Shown: positions 1-12,041, numbered from the stretch's first letter. The stretch is 64,000 nt of DNA from Meconema thalassinum (GCA_946902985.2 OX336391.1:71153947-71217946); one strand, 5' to 3'. Notes: generated from the sequence alone by a model not told the origin. Numbers and translations: made by a program.

Positions 1-167
1 AGTAATTTAAAACCGCAGGTGTTCATCAAGACAATGGATGATGATCATGCAAAGTCAGCAGTAATCTGATACCGCACAGGTGTTCATAGTGCACTTTGGA
101 CTGGCAGGTGTATAGGAGAGGAATTGCAATGATCAGCAAAAAACTGCTGACACAAGTGATGTAAGCC

Positions 168-482
168 TATATAAGGGAGGTGTCATATATTTCCCTACTG
201 TCTGTCTTTATTACTCGCTACAAGTGAACAGTGCTCAATTACTGCTAAACATTTGCAAAAAGCCCTTTTGGTGGAAAAACATTAAATTATTTTGCGAGGT
301 AAGTACTTATTATTAATGGATTGTAGTCTTTTATTACTAATAGATGTTCAAGTTATTGATTGGAATGTATTCATTGAGTGATTGATTTATTTTGTTTACA
401 GATAATTAGCGTACCGTACCTGTAGGTTAGCAGATTCCAGTACCTAGTTCAGTCAGTGGCAGCAGATGATAAATTATTAAAG
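168..482 (+). promoter_or_regulatory. TATA-like promoter and two putative untranslated leader exons
   Basis: A clean TATA-like box (TATATAAG) lies at 168-175. About 30 bases further on a leader exon could start near 200, ending in the donor GCGAG|GTAAGT at 298/299. A pyrimidine-rich acceptor (TTTGTTTACAG) ends at 401, and a second short exon would run to the donor AAAG|GTATGT at 482/483. An acceptor (TTTCTTTATAG) ends at 1425, just ahead of the zinc-finger reading frame. The set fits a plus-strand gene with non-coding leader exons. The splice sites are seen by eye and transcription is inferred. Confidence 0.4.
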
Positions 483-519
483 GTATGTACCCCCTCTAAT
501 AACTATTAAACAGTTAGAG

Positions 520-1290
520 CGATATTTTCCAATGTTCACTGCTAGATGTCAATGACAATGGTTTATTGATAGTTAAAGATGGAACTACTTGACTATGATG
601 TGTGAAGCTAAATTTGTAGGTTAGATTTGATTAACACTCTGTTAAGTTCCAACGTTCGCTGCTAGGTGTCAGTGACAATAATATTTGTTAACCAAAGTTG
701 GAACTACTCAACAATAATTATGTGAAGCTGAATTTGTAGGTTAGATTTGATTAACGCTTTATCAAGTTCCAAGTTCACTACTAGGTGTCATGGTACCTGA
801 TAACTTAAGTTGGAACTACTCGACAATGGTGTGAAGCTAAATTTGTAGGTTAGATTTGATTAACGCTTTATTAAGTTCCAACGTTCACTACTTGGTGTCA
901 GTGACAATGGTACCTGGTAACTAAAGTTGGAACTACTCAACAATGGTGTGAAGCTAAATTTGTAGGTTTGATTTGATTAACGCTCTATCAAGTTTCATTG
1001 TTCACTGTTAAGTGCCAGCAACAGTACCATATTTACTAACTAAAGTTGGAACTACGCGACAATGGTGTGAAGCTAAATTTGTAGGTTAGATTTGATTAAC
1101 GCTCAACTCCGAATGTTCACCGCTAGGTGACAGTGATAGTGACATATCTGTTAATCAAACTTGGAACTACTTGACCATTGTGTAAAGCTAGGTTTGTAGG
1201 TTTGGTTTGATTAACGCTCTATCAAGTTCTAACGTTCACCACTAGGTGTAAGTGACAATGATATCTGTTAACCAAAGTTGGAACTACTTG
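520..1290. repeat. ~117-bp tandem repeat, about six copies
   Basis: A unit carrying the core TGTGAAGCTAAATTTGTAGG recurs at about 601, 721, 830, 947, 1066 and 1181, giving spacings of 109-120 bp. Each unit also carries a GTTCCAACGTTCAC-like segment and an AAAGTTGGAACTAC segment. GTTCCAA and TTGGAAC are complementary, so each unit can form a short hairpin. Copies differ by small indels. The array sits between the second leader exon and the zinc-finger exon, so it would be intronic. Confidence 0.85.
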
Positions 1291-1425
1291 AAATTAGACT
1301 TGCTGAGAGTCCACAGACGCATAATTAAAATACTCTACTATGACCATTGGCTGTAATTTAATTAACATATTTTTCTTTTACTTTGTTATATTTTTTATTA
1401 ATATTTATGATTTCTTTCTTTATAG

Positions 1426-2045
1426 GTAATTTGGAAAGTGATTGATAATCATTATTTTCAAGTGTAGTGATTGTAAAAAGCAGTTTTCAAGACCTGACAG
1501 CCTTCAACGTCATGCAAGTACAAAACATAATCTTAAAATGTTTGTGTGCAGTTATTGTACTACCACATATAACAGACAGGATAGTCTTTCACGACATGTA
1601 AATTTAAAGCATGTTAGTTCAGCACCATTTTCGTGTTCAGTTTGTGATCTTGGTTTTTCTGCTGTAAAGCGATATCAATCCCATATGGTTGAAGTGCATG
1701 GAGAACAACAGGAATTAAAAACTGCAAACCCATCAACTAGCACGGAACCTTCAATCAAATTGATGCTCAAAAGCGTAAACGTTCTCAAGATTGTGAAAAC
1801 AGTTGTGCAACAAAAAGAAAGAAGAATGGTGAACCTCCAATAACACATTGTAATGTATGCAATATTGATATACCTTCTTCCTTGATTCAGGGACATTTGC
1901 GCAGTATTCATCATAAAAATAACGCTTGCCATGAAAGAAATTCTGTGAATATTCAACAAATTGATAGTGCCTTTAAAAGTCGAATTGCTAGTTACAGACT
2001 TCATAGTGAAGAAAAAACTCGTGCAATCCAAATGCGGGTCATTAC
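1426..2045 (+). pseudogene. C2H2 zinc-finger gene or element ORF, frameshifted and cut off
   Basis: From 1463 the frame encodes three clear C2H2 fingers (starting CSDCKKQF, CSYCTTTY and CSVCDLGF, each ending in an HxxxH-type pair). An indel between about 1745 and 1765 then moves the meaningful frame. The second frame continues with a basic nuclear-localisation-like stretch (KRKRS), a fourth zinc-finger-like motif (CNVCNIDIP, about 1849-1875) and the segment SAFKSRIASYRLHSEE up to about 2030. Homology-like sequence stops where the CpG-rich Gypsy block begins near 2045-2080, so the 3' end looks removed by that insertion. No ATG precedes finger 1 in frame (the first is at 1538), so an upstream exon is probably needed. 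The four-finger plus SAFKSRI layout reminds me of multicopy insect ORFs of unknown function. I cannot name the family. Confidence 0.6.
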
Positions 2046-2166
2046 AGCCCTCTCACTATCAAATCGCCCCTCAGGTTGAAAAAAGGACACTTTAGGCACA
2101 TTTACAACTGGCAACAAGATTACACCACCTAAGGACGTTTCCACAACGAGCGTAGTTAGACTACCC

Positions 2167-3165
2167 GTGATACGCCCACCCACATTGATTCCACCCGCGG
2201 ACCCAAGCGGCCCGACCACTAAACGAGGCGCGGCGAAGCCGGTAACGTGTATCGCTACTGTCGCGAATAAGTTACCTCCACAGAAAGCCGGATGTAAACC
2301 CACAACCACTCAGACATACCGGCCCTTTAGAACACCCCTTCCGAGGCCAGGATTCACATCCCGGGGCAGCAAAAATCATTCCAAATATATATCCATTCAC
2401 CGAAAACTCAAGAGAAAGCTTAGGACACTACACATGGCAGACGGGAATGACACAGCTGAATTGCGACTCCCAGTTTCACGGGACTCAGCAAAGCATGTCA
2501 GGTCCAGTGATCAGGCCGCAAATCCGCGTTTGCTCAAAATAAATAACAGACCGGCAGAACACACAGTCTCGCAGGCTGCGATTCATAACGATAAACATAA
2601 TTCACCGTCCCAAGATCCCGCAACACCGATCATTACATATAACCTTAACAACATGTATACTGCACAGGACGGACACAATATCACAGCCCTCTCTATCCCG
2701 GCCAAAATCAACGGGTATAAAATTCAGATCTTATTAGACACGGGATCAGCTATTTGCTGTGTCAGCAGTAAGTACATTAACGACGAGCGCATACACAGGA
2801 TGCCTCTCAACACTCGCCTTGTGGCTGCTAATTCCCAAACCATTTCATGCTTAGACATTACTGACATACATCTCCAAATAGGTTATTTTGAAACTAGCTA
2901 TCCCATGTTTGTTATTAAGGACCTTTCCGTCCCTGGTATCATTGGCACGAACTTTCTTGCCAAGTTCGAAGCGAACATTAGCTTTGTCACTAATGAAATA
3001 CGATTAGTGAACGGAGACCTTATCACTACACACCCGATATCACACGCCCGGAATACATACAATCCACGAGCGCGCACCAGGTCTCTTCGTTGGTTACCAT
3101 ATCTCCGCCAACAAACACGAGTGTTAACACAACGACGCCGGCCACTGGGGAAACACAGTCACTAA
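2167..3165 (+). pseudogene. Ty3/Gypsy-type pol: aspartic protease region (partial)
   Basis: The 332-codon frame contains the retropepsin catalytic motif LLDTGS (about 2731-2748) and, about 70 residues later, the flap/C-terminal motif PGIIGTNFLAKF, which is usual for Ty3/Gypsy proteases. In the family this enzyme cuts the Gag-Pol polyprotein inside the particle. The N-terminal ~170 residues are low-complexity and may be the end of gag or a linker. No capsid or zinc knuckle is visible upstream, so the element lacks its 5' part. The protease frame differs from the RT frame, with the switch at about 3050-3090. Related elements normally keep both in one frame, so I read this as a decay frameshift. 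No env-like gene is present. Confidence 0.8.
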
Positions 3166-4154
3166 CCCCAGAGCAGAAGAGAAAGCTTACAAACCTCGTA
3201 GGAGAATATAAGAACATTTTTGCACATTCCCTTGCCGACTTAGAAGTGACCGACTTAATTCACCACCGTGTCGAATTGAACAGTGATGCTCCGGTTCACC
3301 AGGCACCTTACAAGGTTAGCGCTAAGGAGCGACAAGCCATAGAAACACAGATTCAGGAGATGTTAGAAGCCAACATCATCCGCCCCATTGTGTCTAATTA
3401 TAGTGCTCCGGTCATTCTTACCCGTAAACACGATGGTTCGCATAGGTTTTGCACAGATTATCGACGCCTTAATAGATTAATTAAGAGTGACAATTACCCG
3501 CTACCGCGCACAGACACTTATCTAGAGACCCTAAGCATAGCGAAATATTTTTCGATAATGGACTGTTATTCCGGATTTTATTCGATCCCTGTCTATGAAC
3601 CCGATAGGCATAAGCTGGCATTTGTCACCGAAAACGGCCTCTTCGGTTATACCGTATTGCCAATGGGTTTAAAAAATGCCAGTCAGATGTTCCAAAAATT
3701 GGTAGATAAGGCATTCGCGGGCCTCAAATACCGCTCGGTACTAACTTATATAGACGACATAACAGTCTTCTCACAAACATTCGAAGAACACATCATACAC
3801 TTGAACGAAGCTTTTGACAGGATTAGGCACGCTAAATTGAAGCTAAAGCCATCCAAATGTCAGTTTGCAAAAACGAATGTCCACGTTCTAGGTCACATTG
3901 CTAGCCGCGACGGCATCACACCTGATCCTGCCAAAGTCGCCGCCATCACCGACATTCCCATGCCGGAAAACATTAAACAGCTGCGTTCTTTTTTGGGCCT
4001 CGCCAATTATTACCGTCGTTTCATTCACGGATTTGCACAGATAGCTAACCCCCTAACCGAGCTTACACACGAGAAAACGCCCATTCCCGGACAACCACCC
4101 CCACACCTCGACCCTCCGTGGCTAAGAAACGAAAGCGTTAGGTCACCAGTATAA
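3090..4154 (+). pseudogene. Ty3/Gypsy-type reverse transcriptase, truncated before RNase H
   Basis: All core RT blocks are present in order: HRVEL, EMLEANIIRP, FCTDYRRLN, the catalytic motif A (FSIMDCYSGF), the LPMGLKNAS motif, the catalytic YIDD box at 3747-3758, and the connection motif RSFLGLANYYRRF. The enzyme would copy element RNA into DNA. Recognisable sequence stops near 4087 (LTELTHEKTP). The normal continuation into RNase H and integrase is missing and the frame ends after a proline-rich unrelated tail. The copy is therefore non-autonomous. Clade placement within Gypsy would need a phylogeny. Confidence 0.9.
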
Positions 4155-5735
4155 GGCGTTAAAATATATTTCTACCACACATATATCAAACCCAGGACCG
4201 TACAAGTCAAACAAGCGCCCTATGCGCGATGGCATCTGATAGCCATGCTCACAACTATCGGTCACCGACAATTCCCCACAGTGCATAGATACGAATCCTA
4301 ATTATAAGATTGCATGTTTAGTTATAACTAATATAATAATGTATACCAGGTTATATTTATTATGTCACATATCTTTCTATGATAATGAATTCTGTTCGCA
4401 CACATTAGTTTAAGAAAGGTCGAGGCTAGATACATATTTAGCAGTTACATGAGCCTCATATTCCCCTTAAGTCCCCATGAACACGATACGCCAGATAAGC
4501 ATTGGCATTAGCGCCAATTGCACTACGGCATCTGGTAGCCACAGTCTGAAATAGGTGTCAACAACAATCCCGGTTAGGCCCCACTCCATAGGTAGTCTGA
4601 AGTTGCAGGATACCAAATAGGAAATGCCGATTTAACGTTATTTATAATAGTTCCATACTTATTATATGTACAGTGCGCATATGTCTTTTCAGGTAATATA
4701 TTGTAGACACGGCCTTACATGTGTTACACACATTAATCAGCAAGCGAGGTCACTCCTCTGCTGCGACACGCGGAAGTAACGAGAGCCGTCTCGCCCAATC
4801 AGCAATACACGCTTCCTCCCTAGTAACAACTGTTTGCGACAAGTCACGTAGACAGGCACGCGCCTACATAGCCATGCGTAAGATAGGTCATTCACTCAAC
4901 TGGAATACACATAACAAACCACGGAAAGATTCCTTTACCATAGGAGGCTATCTAAACATTTAATATTCATACACTCTCATACAGGACGCACATTTTTAAC
5001 CACCTTAATCGCACGCAGATTTCATTACACGGTCACGAGCATTAGGCGACCGACTAAAGATCAAATCACCTTTCACAAGGGACGATACATTAACGTACCC
5101 TTCCCATACAACTGTACTCACAGCACACAGTTGATAAGAACCAACACATAACTTAATTATTTATATATATACCTTCGATAGCGACCGATGGCAAATTCAA
5201 ACACAATAACCAGATGTAATAAGTAATAGGCGAACACATAAATCTCCCATAACAGCAGAGGGATTAACATTCCCATGGTTAATGCCCACATTAGGAAGTC
5301 GATGCACAAAATTTTTACTTGCATGAATTTAGAAAGTGCACGGATTCCAACATTCACCCCATATTAAGGCGGGATGACAGCCCGTCCGATACATTATCAC
5401 CGAGTAGGTCACTAAGTTTACACATATGGCCAAGCATAATACATTACTGGACGTACAGTACAATTTATATAGCGAACGCCATTACTCCAGCAGTAGCGGA
5501 AGCAAATACAGGGTTACAGACACCACAATAACACAGGTCTTTGGACCTCAGCACGTCCTTAAACTGCCTAACACGAATACACTCTTCTGTTATTACTTTC
5601 ATCGTCCATAAACGATTCACACTATATTCTAGGCCTCTGATAATAACCTCTTACAATAACTATCGCCAGACGTTCCATTATGAACGATCTGCGTTTCTTA
5701 CCATATTTCAGCACCGACCTAGGCTCGTGCAGACA
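4155..5735. other. Non-coding, CpG-containing sequence; no gene seen
   Basis: No frame here has recognisable domains. Two imperfectly similar segments (a GGCATCTGATAGCCA-like core near 4,226 and 4,527) suggest an old duplication. A GA-poor, ACA-rich plus strand continues throughout, as in the rest of the block. Short open frames at 4,721-4,963 and 5,319-5,744 show no family features and I do not treat them as genes. Confidence 0.5.
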
Positions 5736-6060
5736 ACACGATAACACAGGTTAGCAGCATTACACACATACAGTGGCCTAGCATCTACAATAACACAGGT
5801 TAGCGGCCTTTTGCCAATGCAACGAAATATTCGTACAATAACACAGATTAGCGACCTTTCGCAGAATCACAGACATAGTCATACAGTAACACAGGTTAGC
5901 GGCCTCCCGCAACTGCAAAGATGCATGCGTACAATAACACAGGTTAGCGGCCTTCCTTACAGGCCACAGCGTATTAACACTAATGACATAGTGTAGCGAC
6001 ATTTGCTACAATGCCGCACACAATCTCACTATTACACAGGTTGATTACTACCAATACGGC
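5735..6060. repeat. 48-bp tandem repeat with TAACACAGGTTAGCGGCC core
   Basis: The core recurs at 5,742, 5,791, 5,839, 5,887 and 5,935, spacings 49, 48, 48 and 48 bp, with degenerate copies to about 6,050. Because 48 is a multiple of three, both strands stay open with a 16-residue protein period. Those frames are by-products of the repeat. Confidence 0.85.
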
Positions 6061-6925
6061 CAGCAGAATTTGATACAATTACACAGGTTATCACACCGTC
6101 CCAGCATCAGGCTCTATAGGTCATCTGAACAAACAATTAGGAGACACTTGGAATAAGGATAACTTATATTTACGCAAATTACATAGCCCATACACTGTAA
6201 TCCAGGCTACGTTCTTTAATACATATCAATCACTTCTCACACTCAGTACTGCAAACTGCTCATAGACAGTGATTCGCGCTCCACACAGCATCTCGACTTA
6301 CGAGACGCAGGAACTCCAAGACTCACACGTCATGTACGGCACTCATGCCGTTATCACATACTCCTTTTTATATATTTTTTTCTCCTCACAGGGGATCTTT
6401 TACTTTTATTTCTAGTTAACAGTGGCATTGACCACCCAATACCGTCATAAAGACCGACAGAATGAACAGTTTTCCCACGAGGCGACTTCAACATTAGTCG
6501 ACGGAGTAGGAAATCCATTCAAATTACAATTATAATCATGTTGTTCAAGCCGACGACCGACTGGTCACCTAGAATAATCTAGGGGATTGGTGCTATACCT
6601 CTAACAGTCAACGTAGGAAACCATTTATCATCCTTCCGCTAAGTACAAACTGTTCATAATGATCTGCTATATGCCGACATGATATTCGATAATGAATTCA
6701 CGAAATAACGTCATAAGTGCCACAAGGCTCCAATGGGACCACAAGTCCTTATATAGATCCCCTTTAATTAATATTTACCCAGTAGATACACACTTATCGT
6801 TAAAGTCATAAGATGGCCACATTGAAATAACGTATTTTCGTTTTGAGGCAACGTGACACGACGTGTCACATATCAATATATGTCCATTAGTATCACATTA
6901 ACGCCATAGCCCATGAATATCCTAA

Positions 6926-7147
6926 GTGTGCCTAGGCGAGATAAGCCCAGAGCTGGTTAAGTCCTACCCTCCTAGGTCCACACTCTAGGATGCGTATCAG
7001 CCATGAGCGCATAGATATATTCGGCACCCAATACTTCGATGGTCCATAGCTGTTCTACGTGTGCCTAGGCGAAATAAGCCAAGAGCAGGTTAATTCCTAC
7101 CCTCCTAGTTTCACGGTAAATGATACGTATCGACCATGAGCATAGGA
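6926..7147. repeat. Direct duplication, two ~90-bp copies 133 bp apart
   Basis: Copies start with GTGTGCCTAGGCGA at 6,926 and 7,059, share a TCCTACCCTCCTAG segment, and end near CATGAGC(G)CATAG. The CCTAGG and CTAGG palindromic steps repeat within each copy. The function is unknown. It may be part of the non-coding region of the surrounding retroelement. Confidence 0.7.
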
Positions 7148-7389
7148 ATGCCGAGTTTTGCAGATAACGATTAACAAAGGCCCAATGATTTTATTTTATA
7201 TAAACACTAAATATCCACTTGAGTCCACAAACATATACGCAATAGGAATACATCATCTCCACATCAACACATTGCGTTATGGGACTACAACATATAGCTT
7301 TCCATTACATAACACAGAATGCCCGGTAAATGTAGCCCATTTTGCTACTCCACGGACAGTCCAACATTACGGAATACAATATTTGCTCT

Positions 7390-7860
7390 GGATATACATA
7401 TTACTGCGCCCCGCATTATTTTTGCATTTTCCCGAAGAGAGTGGAATCAAACCACAGAAACACTTTTCCTACAGAGTGACACCCAACATTGTCACATCCA
7501 CATGGAATCGCCATATGCTTCCACGCATTCACAGTACAGTATGACACACTTCGTAAATTAGGTACAAAAAACTAAGTATTTTATATATATATCATTTCGC
7601 ATTTTCCCGAAGTGAGTGGAAGTAAACCACAGAAACATTTTTTTCCTACAGATTGACACCCAGCATATTACTGCGCCCCACATTATTTTTGCATTTTCCC
7701 GAAGTGAGTGGGATCAAACCACAGAAACACTTTTCTACAGAATGACACCCAGCATTTTTACATTCACATGGAATCGCCATATGCTTCCATACATTCACAG
7801 TACACTCTAGTATACTCCATAAATTGTATACAAGAAGTCCAGTATTTTCATATATATCAT
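7390..7860. repeat. Interleaved ~200-270 bp repeats with TTTTCCCGAAG core
   Basis: Segments with GCATTTTCCCGAAG, AAACCACAGAAACA and TGACACCCA appear in order at about 7,423, 7,600 and 7,690. The flanking ATGGAATCGCCATATGCTTC and a TATATATATCATTT terminus occur twice (about 7,502/7,590 and 7,769/7,855). The pattern is a tandem duplication with an internal partial copy, a complex minisatellite. Confidence 0.7.
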
Positions 7861-8110
7861 TTGCCCCAAATAAGTACGCTAGGATGACAGCGTAATCCCA
7901 CCATTGTTCCCCACCAGAGGGACATGCTTTGTTTCCCGATACACAGACGAGAAGTCACTGACTTATACCCAGTTTATATCACACACAGGCTGTCTAGCAT
8001 GCAACAATGCGTACATGATAAACAATCCAGTCGACACCCAACACGTGCGTGTGACAGTTCATTCGCTGTATGGCCACAAATCGCCATGCTTTAAACTCAC
8101 TCCTAGCGCT

Positions 8111-8290
8111 CAGGTCCAATCAGCGTAGCACGCCGATAACCATGACCCACAGCAGTACGCTAGCCAATAAGCACCTTAGGTCCCGCCTTGCAGTAGCCAA
8201 TATCTGATATCTTCCGTACACACACGTTATCTGAAGTCACACCTCTCACGTGCCAAGTAACCCGCAGGCAGCCATTATTTATACTAACCA
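8111..8290 (+). promoter_or_regulatory. Triple CCAAT cluster with E-box and TATA-like element
   Basis: CCAAT boxes occur at 8,115-8,119, 8,164-8,168 and 8,197-8,201. A CACGTG E-box lies at 8,247-8,252 and a TATTTATAC TATA-like element at about 8,276-8,284, all in promoter order on the plus strand. This is a plausible retroelement U3 promoter and could mark the LTR of the Gypsy-derived block. Promoter activity is inferred from motif arrangement only. Confidence 0.35.
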
Positions 8291-8759
8291 TTCGCACTCT
8301 CGCGCGCTGAATTCAAATGAGAATGTGGTCGAAACATATGATTCTCGGAGTATACCGTACCCACCAGGGTAACCACACATTTTTCTTTCAGCTCAGCCCC
8401 TTCATCCCTCACTACTTAACACCGGGACAGAATATTTCACGGCAAGGAGCCATTGTTATCGGTGCTATTCACACAGCGCCTCTTCACACAAATACACCTT
8501 ATTTTATCTTTCCTTGGACTTCAGTAAACATTTGCCCTCGAATACACCCTTATATAGACACACCCTCCGACATACGCAAACACGGACATTTCCCCGTGCC
8601 ATACAAATAAATAGATCTACTTCCCACTTAGGAGGTTTTAATTTATTTTATTCGCGGCAGAGCAATATTGGACAAAATATTCTCTTCCAGAATCGGACGA
8701 GCAAACTCATCTACAGCGGTGGCGCATTAATATTCCCGCCACGCGCATTTTACCCCTCT

Positions 8760-10177
8760 TGAATTCCCCAATTAAAACACCACATCTATTGGAATTTATA
8801 GACCCGTTTACCACATAGCTGGCATTCACATATACCATCCCCCCAAATACTAGAATGGCAATACACACTTATGGATCCCCCACATTTCCGCAGGGCGGAT
8901 AAGGTATTTTACATCAATAACCCCCCCCCCCCTTAGGAAGGACTTAGGCCACACATCTCGTGCACAGAGATGCAACCTGATTTAGAATATATCTATATAT
9001 ATGAGAGAATCTCTAGGTTAAGGGATTAGGTTATTTAATGATACTAGATGACAAGTTTTGGAATATAGGCTTACTAGTATATAAGTCTAAAGTATATGTT
9101 ATACGAGTGCAGACAGCAGTATATCATTAGTATGGCCACAGATGCCATATATTGCGACTAATGCATCCAAGCTTAATAGCACATCTCCCTCCCGCCACAC
9201 ATTATTAACACTCTACACTTACACATTTGTACACTTATTCCCTATTAATGCACGGCACTTGGTAATCATGCAATTACCAGGGTGCACGACATGCTATATC
9301 GCTCATGGCTAAATGTTAATAAACATTCGGAATTATAAAGCTAACAGCTTAGCGTCCCAGGCATCACCTGTGTATGAATTGTTTTATTTTTTACCCAGCA
9401 TTTTTACCCTGCATGCCACTGTAGAGCATAAATGTCACCCTACCTCCTTCAGTACGATACCTAACAACCACACTGAACACCCAGTTCCTAACCCAATAAG
9501 ATCCTCACCCGCACCGGTCGAGAGATCCTGCCATTTAACGTTTCCCGACATCCCCATAGGACCACGATTCCCTGGACCTATCTCACCATTCATTTACCCG
9601 CTACTTACAAAATCTAACATGCTTACAGCTTCCCAATAACACGGGAACACCCCTCCAAATCCTTGACTTACCCACTAACATGTGAGAGGGGATTATACGC
9701 AGCTGAAATTAGCTAGATATCTGTCAGCCAGGCGCAATGAAAGTGCACTGTGCCACCACAGTCATCCCCCCGTATAACTATAACACCCCACATAACACAG
9801 TACCGCTTGACACTATCTTTTAATGGTTTGTGCACGAAGGTGGACTGTGATGGATGTGACCCTATTTTCCTGGGGAAAATAGGAATTGGTAAGTTGTAAC
9901 CAGGACAGTGGGCAAGCATAGCCTAGGACCTGACATGATATGACTTAGACGTTGACGACCGACGGGAGGTCATAGCGGTGACGTGTTAGGGTGGGCAAGC
10001 GCCTGGGCTCGAGGATGTACCTAGCCTGTCTCCCGCAGCACGGGGCCCGTTATACCCATTTTTATGCCCTAACGTCGTCTAGGCTCTACCTGCGGATGGA
10101 GGCTTGATAGTTCGATGAGGGGATTGACTACCCCGGCGTCGGACAGGATACATCCTCCTTCCCAAGACGACCCCCTT
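8760..10177. other. No gene seen; poly-C tract and CpG-rich tail
   Basis: The stretch contains a run of ten C at about 8,927-8,936, a TATA-repeat patch near 8,990, and a markedly CpG-rich segment at 9,950-10,170. None of the short frames shows domains. The CpG-rich tail ends abruptly where the AT-rich tandem arrays start, and I take that as a border of the inserted block. Confidence 0.4.
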
Positions 10178-10955
10178 TTACTTGACGTTAGTTAGAATAT
10201 AAGCACACGTAACAGCTTTATAACGGAAGCAAGTCCTGAACACAAACGCAGGTGAATAACGAATCAAGAATATAGAAACACGAAGAAATAATGAAGATAT
10301 GATCTCCCGGGCCGAGGTATGTAACACCGATGTTCTCCTCTGTTCATACCCCCGGAGGGTATCACCTACGATTTCCAATTTACGACACACCTTAGTATGT
10401 AACAACACATAATAGCTTCATCGCGGGAGCAAGTCCTGTACACACACACACAGGTGGATAACGAGTGAAGCATGAAGAAACACAAAGGTATATGCAATCA
10501 GGAATAAGAATAAAGTAGCACAAATATATAGAAACATGATGAATAAGAATAAAGAAACGCGAAGGTATAGGAAATAATGATTAAGGAATAAAGAAACACA
10601 CAGGTATAGGCAATAATGAATAAAGGATGAAGTAGCACGAAGATATAGGAACATGATGATTAAGAATAAAGAAACACGAAGGTATAGGAAATAATGATTG
10701 AGGAATAAAGAAACACAAAGGTATATGCAATAATGAATAAAGAATGAAGTAGCACAAAGATCTAGGAACATGATGAATAAGAATAAAGAAACGCAAAGGC
10801 ATAGGAAATAATGATTAAGGAATAAAGAAACACAAAGGTATAGGCAATAATGAATAAAGAATGGAGTAGCACAAAGATATAGGAACATGATGAATAAAAA
10901 TAAAGAAACGCGAAGGTATAGGAATAATGATTAAGGAATAAACAAACACGAAGGT
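10178..10955. repeat. Duplicated leader plus 117-bp higher-order tandem repeat built of ~39-bp subunits
   Basis: Two similar leaders (about 10,200-10,290 and 10,405-10,480, sharing GGAAGCAAGTCCTG / GGAGCAAGTCCTG) precede an array of GAATAAAGAAACACAAAGG-type subunits. The GTAGCAC marker recurs at about 10,512, 10,629, 10,746 and 10,863, exactly 117 bp apart, so three ~39-bp subunits form one higher-order unit. Since 117 is a multiple of three, the minus strand stays open for 156 codons with a 39-residue Leu/Phe/Cys-rich period. I regard that frame as a repeat artefact. Confidence 0.85.
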
Positions 10956-11148
10956 AAATGATGTAAATCGTGGTACTTGTATCTTCTTAAGAAATAATTT
11001 AGATCTTGAACAGTTAACAGCTTATGATTATCTAATTATGGAAAAGGATTTTGAATTCTCTGCCGTAAATATACAGCAGTTTAAGTTAATAATTGTATGC
11101 GTATACAATCCGTCAGGAAATCTTCGTTTATTTATAGATAAATAAGAA

Positions 11149-11439
11149 TTGTTACTCAATAACATGAGTAAAGTAAATTTCGATATAATAATTTGTGGGG
11201 ATGTAAATGTGGATTTCTTAAAATGTGATAGAAATTGTGAATTATTAACACAGTTACTAATTTCCTACGGACTACAACCTACAATAAATACCGCAACAAG
11301 GATAACAAAATTTAGTAAAACCACTCCTGATCAAATCTGTATAAATACAGAAAAATATCAACATTCAATAGAAGTCCATTGCCCGGGTTTTAGTGACCAC
11401 CATGTACAAATCAATAATAATGATAATGGAATAAAATGA
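11149..11439 (+). pseudogene. LINE endonuclease (APE-type) fragment
   Basis: This frame holds the central and C-terminal part of an apurinic-type endonuclease: the GDVNVD motif near residue 17 and the catalytic His motif SDHHVQ near residue 82. In LINEs this domain nicks target DNA to prime reverse transcription. The N-terminal Asn and Glu motifs lie partly upstream in a different frame (about 10,960-11,140), so the domain is broken by a frameshift and a stop near 11,142. Confidence 0.75.
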
Positions 11440-12041
11440 AAGTGCAGGTCATTCACTGAAACCAATGTTACATATTTCAATGACTTATTAAATAAGGAAA
11501 CATGGTCATAAATTTATAAACAAGATAATATAAATTATAAATTTAATGCAATTAACAGTACCCTAAAACACTATTTGGGAACAGCATTCCCCTTTAAACA
11601 AAGAACTATTCAAAATAACTAAACTAGCAATTGGATAACAGCAGGGATTATAAATTCATGTCAAATAAAGAAATTTCTACACAAATTATATAAGCAATAC
11701 TACACGTGAATTCTATTTATACTACAAAAAATACACTAGCATATTAAGTAAGGTAGTAAGACTAGCACAGAAAATACAAAATGATAATTTCATTTCCCAA
11801 TCTTCTAATAAAAACAGGGCTATGTGGTCCGTGATAAAGAAAGAAACTGGAAAATCAGCTAAAATACAAAGGAACATTACACTGACCTGCAATAATAAAG
11901 TGATTAATAATCGAGAGGAAATGGCAAACACTTTTAATGACTATTTTCTGGAAATTCCACAAAAATTATTAAATAAATCACAGGTAAATACACTAAATTT
12001 TAATAATAAAATAAATATATGCAGTGATTGTTTATTTATAA

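Larger units (their letters stand above)
2080..10170 (+). mobile_element. CpG/C-rich block interpreted as one large truncated Gypsy-derived insertion
   Basis: Base composition changes sharply near 2,050-2,080 and again near 10,170. Inside, the plus strand is C/A-rich with frequent CpG; outside, the DNA is AT-rich. The block starts with Gypsy protease and RT and continues for about 6 kb without any long convincing ORF. It holds a promoter-like cluster (8.1-8.29 kb) and several internal repeats. I infer a single large insertion whose pol was shortened and whose 3' non-coding region, and perhaps an LTR, follows. No LTR pair is visible in the window, so the exact borders are uncertain and two adjacent elements are also possible. 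Confidence 0.45.

Noticed and set aside
3050..3165. Programmed frameshift between Gypsy protease and RT
   Set aside because: The element is truncated and otherwise decayed, and protease and RT normally share a frame. No slippery site or structure is evident.
5778..6002. Cys-rich minus-strand ORF with 16-residue repeats
   Set aside because: By-product of the 48-bp tandem repeat.
10418..10888. 156-codon minus-strand Leu/Cys-rich ORF, possible membrane protein
   Set aside because: It is exactly the 117-bp (39-residue) tandem repeat read through. It does not extend beyond the array.
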